DNA from: Rhodospirillales bacterium
GTDB lineage: Bacteria; Pseudomonadota; Alphaproteobacteria; Rhodospirillales; JABHCV01
Length of the DNA: 11,247 bases
Assembly (NCBI GenBank): GCA_016776705.1
Contig: JADHSW010000087.1
Location: 1-11,247, forward strand
Direction: 5' to 3'
Part shown: positions 6,251 to 11,247 of the stretch, one piece after another
Layout: every line of letters starts with the position of its first letter
Position numbering within the stretch: the stretch's first letter is position 1
Program-made: the position numbers and the translations under genes
The notes under the pieces: model-generated
What the model saw: the letters and a program-made list of their open reading frames with translations, nothing else
Databases searched by the model: none
Told to the model about the DNA's origin: nothing

Positions 6251-7399
6251 TCAGAAATCGTCTGCCGCGCCACGCCTGCCAATGGATTCATCGCGATTGA
6301 TATGGACTGAAAGCAACAAACCAAAACCCAGCAAAAGAGTCATCATTGCCGTACCACCATATGAAATAAGAGGTAATGGCACGCCGACAACCGGTATCAG
6401 GCCCATCACCATTGCGATATTAATAAAGACGTAGAGGAAAAAAGTTGTCGTCACCCCCATGCCAACCAGACGTCCAAAGTGATTGCGGCAGTTGAGCGAA
6501 ATGGTGAAACCGTAGGCCAGAATCAGGACATAAAGACCCAGCAACCCCAACCCGCCAACAAGGCCGAATTCCTCCGCCAGCATGGTAAAAATAAAATCGG
6601 TCTGTTTTTCAGGCAGGAAACTAAGGTGGCTTTGGGAGCCTTGCATAAACCCTTTTCCAAACAATCCCCCGGACCCCAGGGCAATCTTCGACTGGATAAT
6701 GTGATAACCGGATCCCAGGGGATCGTTTTCGGGGTTAAGAAACGTCAGCACACGTTGCTTTTGATAATCTCTCAAAAACTGCCAGCCGATGGGGGCCGAT
6801 GCCAGTCCCATCACCAACAGCACGACAAATTTCCATATCCTGACCCCGGCGGCAAAAAAGATGGCGCCACTTCCGATCACCAGCATTAGGGCTGTGCCCA
6901 GATCGGGCTGGCGCAGAACCAGTGCGGTCGGGGCAGCGACCAGAAACAAGGGGGTTAACAGAAAAGTCGGCCTGCCGATATCCTCAATATTGCCGCTGTG
7001 GAAATAGCGGGAAAGCGCCAGAACCATAGCTACCTTCATGAGTTCAGATGGCTGTAAATTGATCACACCCAGGTCAATCCAGCGTTGCGCCCCCATACCG
7101 ATCGTGCCGCCCAGCTCAACCGCACCAAGCAGCAGTAACGTAACTGCATAAAAGGCGTATGAATACTTTAACCACACCCTGAGATTTGTCATTGCGACCA
7201 AAAGCATGATGCCAATGCCGACACCGAAACGCATCATCTGCCGTGCGGCCCAGGGATCAAACGATCCGTTTGCAGCCGAATAAAGCATTGCAAATCCGAC
7301 TGAAGCCGTGGCAATTAAAACCAGAACGAAAAGCCAATGTACACGCCACAACCGCTGGGCAATGCTTAGATCAGATTTATTCAGCGCCTCACCAGCCAT
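6251..7399 (-). CDS. rodA: RodA, SEDS-family peptidoglycan glycosyltransferase of the elongasome
   Basis: RodA polymerises lipid II into glycan strands during cell elongation, working with PBP2. This 382-residue inner-membrane protein has about ten helices and the SEDS signatures AQRWIDLG with LQPSE, RQPDLGT, GYHIIQSKIALGSGG, FLPEKQTDFIF, and the C-terminal GLIPVVGVPLPLISYGG. The Asp in TDFIF (residue 268 here) corresponds to the catalytic Asp262 of E. coli RodA; a Gln replaces the usual His two residues before it. I chose the ATG at 7399 because AAGGGTG (7408-7414) lies eight bases upstream and overlaps the mrdA stop. A longer start at 7432 (393 aa) would overlap mrdA by 26 bases and has a poor ribosome binding site. 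It is the last gene of the mre operon here. Confidence 0.94.
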   Translation of the reverse strand: MAGEALNKSDLSIAQRLWRVHWLFVLVLIATASVGFAMLYSAANGSFDPWAARQMMRFGVGIGIMLLVAMTNLRVWLKYSYAFYAVTLLLLGAVELGGTIGMGAQRWIDLGVINLQPSELMKVAMVLALSRYFHSGNIEDIGRPTFLLTPLFLVAAPTALVLRQPDLGTALMLVIGSGAIFFAAGVRIWKFVVLLVMGLASAPIGWQFLRDYQKQRVLTFLNPENDPLGSGYHIIQSKIALGSGGLFGKGFMQGSQSHLSFLPEKQTDFIFTMLAEEFGLVGGLGLLGLYVLILAYGFTISLNCRNHFGRLVGMGVTTTFFLYVFINIAMVMGLIPVVGVPLPLISYGGTAMMTLLLGFGLLLSVHINRDESIGRRGAADDF

Positions 7400-7406
7400 C
7401 GTCAGG

Positions 7407-9320
7407 TCACCCTTGTGTGCTTTCATCATCACCGCTTAACGGGATGATTTTTGTTTCCAGTGCTTTTTCAAGCGGAATATCTTCGCCCGGGCGGGCCGCA
7501 TTGCGACGCTGGGCTTCTTCCAGGACATCGCGCCCGATCGGCGCAGCCACCTGGGAACCACCGCCGCCATGTTCAACAATAACGGCGATGCTATATCGTG
7601 GCGCATCTACCGGCGCATAACCGACAAACAAGGCGTGATCGCGCTCTTTCCAGGGAAGTTCTGAATTTTTGAGAACGCGGTTTTCTCTTTCCTGCTTTGA
7701 GATACGACGAACTTGCGCAGTACCGGTTTTCCCCCCCATTCGGAAATCCGGGCTTATAATACGCGCACCAAACGCCGTGCCACCCGGCACATTGACAACC
7801 GTATCCATGGCATCGCGAATCAACGCAAGGTGAGCGGGAATGAGCCCAATGTCCCTGGCAGGCTCTTGCTCTCTTTTGGTGATGCCATTCTTGGTGACAA
7901 TATCACGGGTCAAGTGCGGCGTAACCGCAACCCCCCCGTTAACGATCCGGGCGGTCATAACGGCAAGCTGCAGAGGCGTCGTCAGAACATATCCCTGCCC
8001 GATTCCAGCCAGCAGGGTTTCACCCTTCTGCCATGGCGCGCCGATAGCGCCTCGCTTCCATTTGTCACTGGGGATCAACCCACCCTTTTCGCCCGGAAGA
8101 TCAAGCCCCAGTCGGGCCCCCAAGCCCAGCCTGCGGGCCATGGCGGCGATCCGCTCGATACCTGTGCGTCGAGCAATCTCATAAAAGTAGACATCACAGG
8201 ATTGGGCGATGCCAGCATTCAAATTAACAATCCCGTGCCCGCCTTTTTTCCAGCAATGGAAGGTCGCATTGCCTAATTCGGTCTTGCCGGAACAGAATAC
8301 CTCACTTTCGGCGGTAATAACGCCCTTCTCCAGAGCAGCCAGCGCGACAACCATTTTAAACGTTGATCCCGGCGCGTAATGCCCACCGATCGACTTGTTA
8401 ATCAGTGGTGACTTGTCATTTGAGATAAGCGCGTTCCACTCATCGCTGCTCAGGCCCTTGTTAAAGGCGTTTGGATCGAAGCCCGGCGTCGACACCATTG
8501 CCAGCACACCGCCAGAATGAACGTCCATTACGACAATAGAGCCGCTTTCCTCGCCAAGGCGTTTTGACGCCATTTGTTGCAACCCGGAATCCAGGGTCAG
8601 TTGAAGACGGGTGCCGGGCTGGCCCTCGCTGCGATTAAGTTCACGAATGACCCGTCCATAGGCATTGACTTCAACTTGTGAGCTGCCACTGGAACCCCTG
8701 AGCGCCAGATCGTAAATTTTTTCGATGCCCGATTTACCAATCCGAAAACCGGGCAGTTCCAATAAGGGATCGCCCTTGGTTTCGCCTTCTGACACGGCGG
8801 CGACATATCCAAGAACATGCGACGTCTCGATAGCAAACGGGTAAAAACGGCTCTGACCAACATCAATCATGACGCCGGGAAGATCAGGCGTATTGACTTC
8901 GATTCGGGCGACATCCTCCCAATTCAAATTTTCGCGCAAAGTGACAGGCACAAAGCTGCGCTTGCGGCGCACTTCTCGCAGGATGTGTTTTTTCTCCCCT
9001 TTTCTTATGGAGATAATCCGACCCAGTCTGCGCAGGGTTTCTTCGACGTCCCCGGTCTGTTCCGGAATCAGCACAACGCGATAATTCTGCTGGTTGTCCG
9101 CCATCGGCACACCAAAGCGATCGACGATCCTTCCCCTGGGTGGCGCCAAAAGGCGAAAGTTGATACGGTTTTCGTCTGCCAGGGTCTTGTATTTATCCGA
9201 CTCGACAACCTGCAGGTAATACATACGCCCCACAAGGGCGGAAAGCAGCACCGCTTTGCCGCCGGCAAGCATCGCTGTTCGGCGAGAAAAAAGTTTGTGA
9301 CGTTCGCTATCCCTGTGCAT
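7407..9320 (-). CDS. mrdA: Penicillin-binding protein 2, class B transpeptidase of the elongasome
   Basis: PBP2 cross-links peptidoglycan stems during lateral wall growth and activates RodA. The 637-residue protein has a short cytoplasmic basic tail, one membrane anchor near residues 15-36, a PBP dimerisation/pedestal domain (about 60-230, with PPRGRIVDRFG near its start) and a transpeptidase domain (about 255-605). The active site is complete: nucleophile Ser319 and Lys322 in PGSTFK, the second motif Ser374-Cys-Asp376 in QSCDVYFYE, and Lys531-Thr-Gly533 in GGKTGTAQ. The SCD form of the second motif is usual for PBP2. Length is near the family norm (about 630). ATG at 9320 lies 10 nt after the mreD stop, and AGGG overlapping that stop serves as the ribosome binding site. 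Its own stop overlaps the rodA ribosome binding site. Confidence 0.96.
   Translation of the reverse strand: MHRDSERHKLFSRRTAMLAGGKAVLLSALVGRMYYLQVVESDKYKTLADENRINFRLLAPPRGRIVDRFGVPMADNQQNYRVVLIPEQTGDVEETLRRLGRIISIRKGEKKHILREVRRKRSFVPVTLRENLNWEDVARIEVNTPDLPGVMIDVGQSRFYPFAIETSHVLGYVAAVSEGETKGDPLLELPGFRIGKSGIEKIYDLALRGSSGSSQVEVNAYGRVIRELNRSEGQPGTRLQLTLDSGLQQMASKRLGEESGSIVVMDVHSGGVLAMVSTPGFDPNAFNKGLSSDEWNALISNDKSPLINKSIGGHYAPGSTFKMVVALAALEKGVITAESEVFCSGKTELGNATFHCWKKGGHGIVNLNAGIAQSCDVYFYEIARRTGIERIAAMARRLGLGARLGLDLPGEKGGLIPSDKWKRGAIGAPWQKGETLLAGIGQGYVLTTPLQLAVMTARIVNGGVAVTPHLTRDIVTKNGITKREQEPARDIGLIPAHLALIRDAMDTVVNVPGGTAFGARIISPDFRMGGKTGTAQVRRISKQERENRVLKNSELPWKERDHALFVGYAPVDAPRYSIAVIVEHGGGGSQVAAPIGRDVLEEAQRRNAARPGEDIPLEKALETKIIPLSGDDESTQG
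7408..7414 (-). promoter_or_regulatory. Ribosome binding site that sets the rodA start
   Basis: AAGGGTG on the minus strand overlaps the mrdA TGA (7407-7409) and lies eight bases before ATG 7399. The position favours the 382-residue RodA over the longer 393-residue frame and suggests that ribosomes finishing mrdA re-initiate on rodA, keeping the two partner enzymes in proportion. Confidence 0.55.
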
Positions 9321-9330
9321 TTTTCAAACC

Positions 9331-9846
9331 CTATAAATGACTGAGGAAAGCTTGTTGCCAACGCATAAACAGCCACGACAGCAACGGAAATACACCAAGC
9401 GATAAAAGATACTGAAAGGCCATGGCATCCGGACTCGCAAGGACGCTGTGATACGAAGAAATCAGCAACCATGTGATCACCATAGCGCCTGCACCGACCA
9501 ATGAGAAACCAACCCAAATCACGGCAAACGATTTGCCAACCAGGAACCGGCGTTGCCAAACTACCGTACCATATACAATCAGATAGGCCATAACATTGAC
9601 CCCCAGGGGGGTTCCAGTGAGAGTATCCTGCAGCAGGCCGATCAGAAACACGGCGTAGGCGGGCATCAAATTTGGGTGATGCACCGCCCATAAATAGATG
9701 GACATTAACGGCAGCAATGGCATTACACGTGCGAAACCGGGCATTTGCAAAGGCAGGACATTAATCAGCACCAGCAATACCGTTAGCCCGAAGGGGGTAA
9801 GCCTGCGTGCGGTTGTGTCCAGGCGTGACCAAAATACCGGCTTCAT
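9331..9846 (-). CDS. mreD: MreD, integral membrane rod-shape protein
   Basis: MreD is a small multi-spanning membrane protein of the elongasome that works with MreC to position RodA and PBP2 along MreB filaments. The 171-residue product has five or six hydrophobic segments and the family's one well-kept motif, GLLQDTLTGTPLGVN (about residues 70-84, including Asp74). Sequence conservation in this family is low, so the call leans also on its place between mreC and mrdA. ATG at 9846 follows the mreC stop by two bases, with AAGGA in the end of mreC as ribosome binding site, so translation is probably coupled. Length is normal (about 160-175). Confidence 0.92.
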   Translation of the reverse strand: MKPVFWSRLDTTARRLTPFGLTVLLVLINVLPLQMPGFARVMPLLPLMSIYLWAVHHPNLMPAYAVFLIGLLQDTLTGTPLGVNVMAYLIVYGTVVWQRRFLVGKSFAVIWVGFSLVGAGAMVITWLLISSYHSVLASPDAMAFQYLLSLGVFPLLSWLFMRWQQAFLSHL

Positions 9847-9848
9847 TA

Positions 9849-10727
9849 CTAGTCCTTGAGGACCTCGCTGCCAATTTTGTCTTCATCCAGAATTCCCTTC
9901 AGGCCGTAATCAAGCACGCGCACGTACTCCAGCCTGTCACGGGGAACAAAGGGCTGCACCGAGATACCGCCATCATTAACGGCGTCGACCAGACCAACAG
10001 GCAGACCAACGGGAAAAGCACCGCCGTGACCTGACGTAACAATACGATCACCCGGCGAAACTGTTGCACCGGGCGGCAGGTGAATAAGTCGCGGTCTGTT
10101 GGTGTTGTTACCGGCGAGAATAGCGCGGGTACGCGTCGCTTCGATCAACACCGGTATGCGTGAGTTCAAGTCGGTGATCAACAGCACCCGGGTCGAACGG
10201 TCGCCAACCCCGGCGACCCGCCCGATCAGGCCATCCCCGGTAACGACGGCTTGGCCTTTGTTGACCCCTGGCCGGACGCCAATATTCAACAGCAAGGAGT
10301 GGGCAAAGGCCCCGCCCGTATCGGCGATGACCCGGGCTGTAACATAACTGGCTACCGGTCCCGGAACAAAATTCAATTGGGCGCGCAGGGCCTTGTTTTC
10401 AGCTTCCAGTTTTCTGGCGACAGTTTGCCAGTGCAACAGGCGCTCTTTGTCCAGGCGCAGGCTTTCATTTTCATGGCGAATTTCAGTCAGCACCCGCACC
10501 TTGGAGATAACTTCATTTGCCGTCGCCACCGGGCGCGAAATCATATCCAGAATGGGGGCGACTGAATCGGTGACCTGGGAGCGAAAACGCTCCATCATGA
10601 CCACATCCGCCTTGCCAATCAGCATCAGGGCAAATGCCGCTATCACCAGTCCCAAAAAGGCAAACCGGTGGGTCAGGCTCCGGATAGGAGCAGAAACGCG
10701 ATGCGTAAAACGTGAATGCTCTTTCAC
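9849..10727 (-). CDS. mreC: MreC, periplasmic scaffold of the elongasome
   Basis: MreC is anchored in the inner membrane with its body in the periplasm, where it binds and activates PBP2. This 292-residue protein shows a basic cytoplasmic tail, one membrane helix (about 21-39), a coiled coil of about 40 residues (about 75-118, rich in Leu, Arg and Glu) and the beta-rich MreC core (about 120-275) with DGLIGRV, LITDLNSRIPV, PGDRIVTSGHGGAFPVGLPVG and the final LEYVRVLDY. The start is GTG at 10725-10727, preceded by AGGGA at good spacing (seven bases). The acidic/charged C-terminal tail after residue 275 is short. It is separated from mreB by 133 nt, but only two bases separate it from mreD. Confidence 0.95.
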   Translation of the reverse strand: MKEHSRFTHRVSAPIRSLTHRFAFLGLVIAAFALMLIGKADVVMMERFRSQVTDSVAPILDMISRPVATANEVISKVRVLTEIRHENESLRLDKERLLHWQTVARKLEAENKALRAQLNFVPGPVASYVTARVIADTGGAFAHSLLLNIGVRPGVNKGQAVVTGDGLIGRVAGVGDRSTRVLLITDLNSRIPVLIEATRTRAILAGNNTNRPRLIHLPPGATVSPGDRIVTSGHGGAFPVGLPVGLVDAVNDGGISVQPFVPRDRLEYVRVLDYGLKGILDEDKIGSEVLKD

Positions 10728-10771
10728 GTCAATTCCCTAATTCTTTGAAAGCCCAGACATAAGTAAGCAAT

Positions 10772-10815
10772 AAAGCTTAAATTAGCCTTATCACCCAATA
10801 CTTAATATAAGCTTT
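10772..10815 (-). repeat. Imperfect stem-loop between mreB and mreC
   Basis: AAAGCTTAAATTA (10772-10784) and TAATATAAGCTTT (10803-10815) are inverted copies matching at 12 of 13 positions, with an 18-base spacer. In the operon transcript this gives an AT-rich stem after mreB and 45 nt before the mreC start. No U tract follows, so it is unlikely to be an efficient terminator. It may protect the mreB 3' end or be a processing site, which would allow more MreB than MreC/MreD to be made. That role is inference. Confidence 0.45.
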
Positions 10816-10832
10816 TCCGGGACTCGGATAAA
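10804..10832 (-). promoter_or_regulatory. Weak candidate promoter upstream of mreC
   Basis: On the minus strand TTTATC (10827-10832) and TATATT (10804-10809) are spaced 17 bp apart. The -10 matches the sigma70 consensus at five of six bases but the -35 at only three. The -10 lies within one arm of the stem-loop, and AT-rich arms produce such matches easily, so the evidence is slight. Confidence 0.2.
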
Positions 10833-10860
10833 AGAAGACTTTCACGATCTTCCAAAACAA

Positions 10861-11247
10861 CTAGTACATGGAAGTCAGGACGTCTTTCAGGCGCTTCATT
10901 TCTTCCAGTGCGCGACCGGTTCCCAGCACAACGCAGCTGAGCGGATCATCGGCCAGCGACACCGGCAGGCCCGTGGCATGGCGCAGGACGAAATCAAGAT
11001 TGCTGAGCAACCCGCCACCACCTGTCAGAACGATACCCTTGTCGACAATGTCCGCGGCTAATTCAGGTTCGGTATGTTCCAGCGCCACCTTGACGGCCTC
11101 AATAATCGCACCAACCGGTTCGGCCAGACTTTCTGCAATCTGGCGCTCGGAAATAATAAGTTCCTTCGGGACCCCGTTCATCAGGTCGCGGCCCTTGATT
11201 TCCATGGTGCGGCCTTCGCCTTCATCCGGAGGGCAGGCTGAGCCAAT
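10861..11247 (-). CDS. mreB: MreB, actin-like cytoskeletal protein (C-terminal part, cut by window edge)
   Basis: MreB forms ATP-dependent membrane-bound filaments that guide the elongasome. Only the last 128 residues are in the window; the frame is open to the right edge, so the upstream part (about 220 residues in the family) lies outside. Recognisable segments are GRTMEIKGRDLMNGVPKE, ERQIAESLAEPV, the nucleotide-binding IVLTGGGGLLSNLD and the C-terminal DPLSCVVLGTGRALEEM. The usual IGSAYP reads IGSACP here, a mild substitution. An ATG inside at 11205 is an internal Met, not the start. mreB is the first recognised gene of the mreBCD-mrdA-rodA cluster. Confidence 0.96.
   Translation of the reverse strand: MGSACPPDEGEGRTMEIKGRDLMNGVPKELIISERQIAESLAEPVGAIIEAVKVALEHTEPELAADIVDKGIVLTGGGGLLSNLDFVLRHATGLPVSLADDPLSCVVLGTGRALEEMKRLKDVLTSMY

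Noticed and set aside
6479..9344. Long plus-strand frames (136, 125, 187 and 175 codons) opposite rodA and mrdA
   Set aside because: These are antisense frames within clearly coding genes, as expected from codon bias.

Overview
The window looks like chromosome of an alphaproteobacterium, most likely a Rhodospirillales-type marine or freshwater lineage. This rests on the gene order mreB-mreC-mreD-mrdA-rodA, the protein character and a roughly balanced base composition; it is an inference, since no rRNA or other strong taxonomic marker is present.

Layout from left to right. Positions 1-192 hold the end of a small membrane protein whose start may lie off the left edge. A tRNA-Lys(CTT) follows on the minus strand (395-470) with its own rho-independent terminator (347-386). 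Positions 718-4168 are a two-component signalling region on the minus strand: an OmpR-type response regulator (3452-4168) and, downstream of it, a membrane-bound hybrid PAS histidine kinase (718-2985). The 466 bp between them contain a degraded receiver-domain fragment on the opposite strand, plus palindromic sequences. Positions 4169-4727 hold no convincing gene but contain direct and inverted repeats. A single-domain bacteriohemerythrin (4728-5147, plus) and an EamA/DMT-family permease (5354-6232, plus) follow.

From 6251 to the right edge the minus strand carries the rod-shape operon, transcribed leftward: mreB (3' part only), mreC, mreD, mrdA (PBP2) and rodA. From mreC to rodA the genes are packed with 2-10 nt gaps and with Shine-Dalgarno sequences that overlap the preceding stop codons, so translational coupling is likely. 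mreB and mreC are separated by 133 nt containing a strong imperfect stem-loop. Together these genes make the elongasome: MreB filaments, MreC/MreD scaffold, RodA glycosyltransferase and PBP2 transpeptidase.

I did not find a clearly new defence, mobile or biosynthetic system. The most noteworthy items are the receiver pseudogene between regulator and kinase, the regulatory-looking repeats upstream of the regulator and of the hemerythrin (the latter with a tiny leader ORF overlapping its start codon), and two non-ideal pairs in the tRNA.
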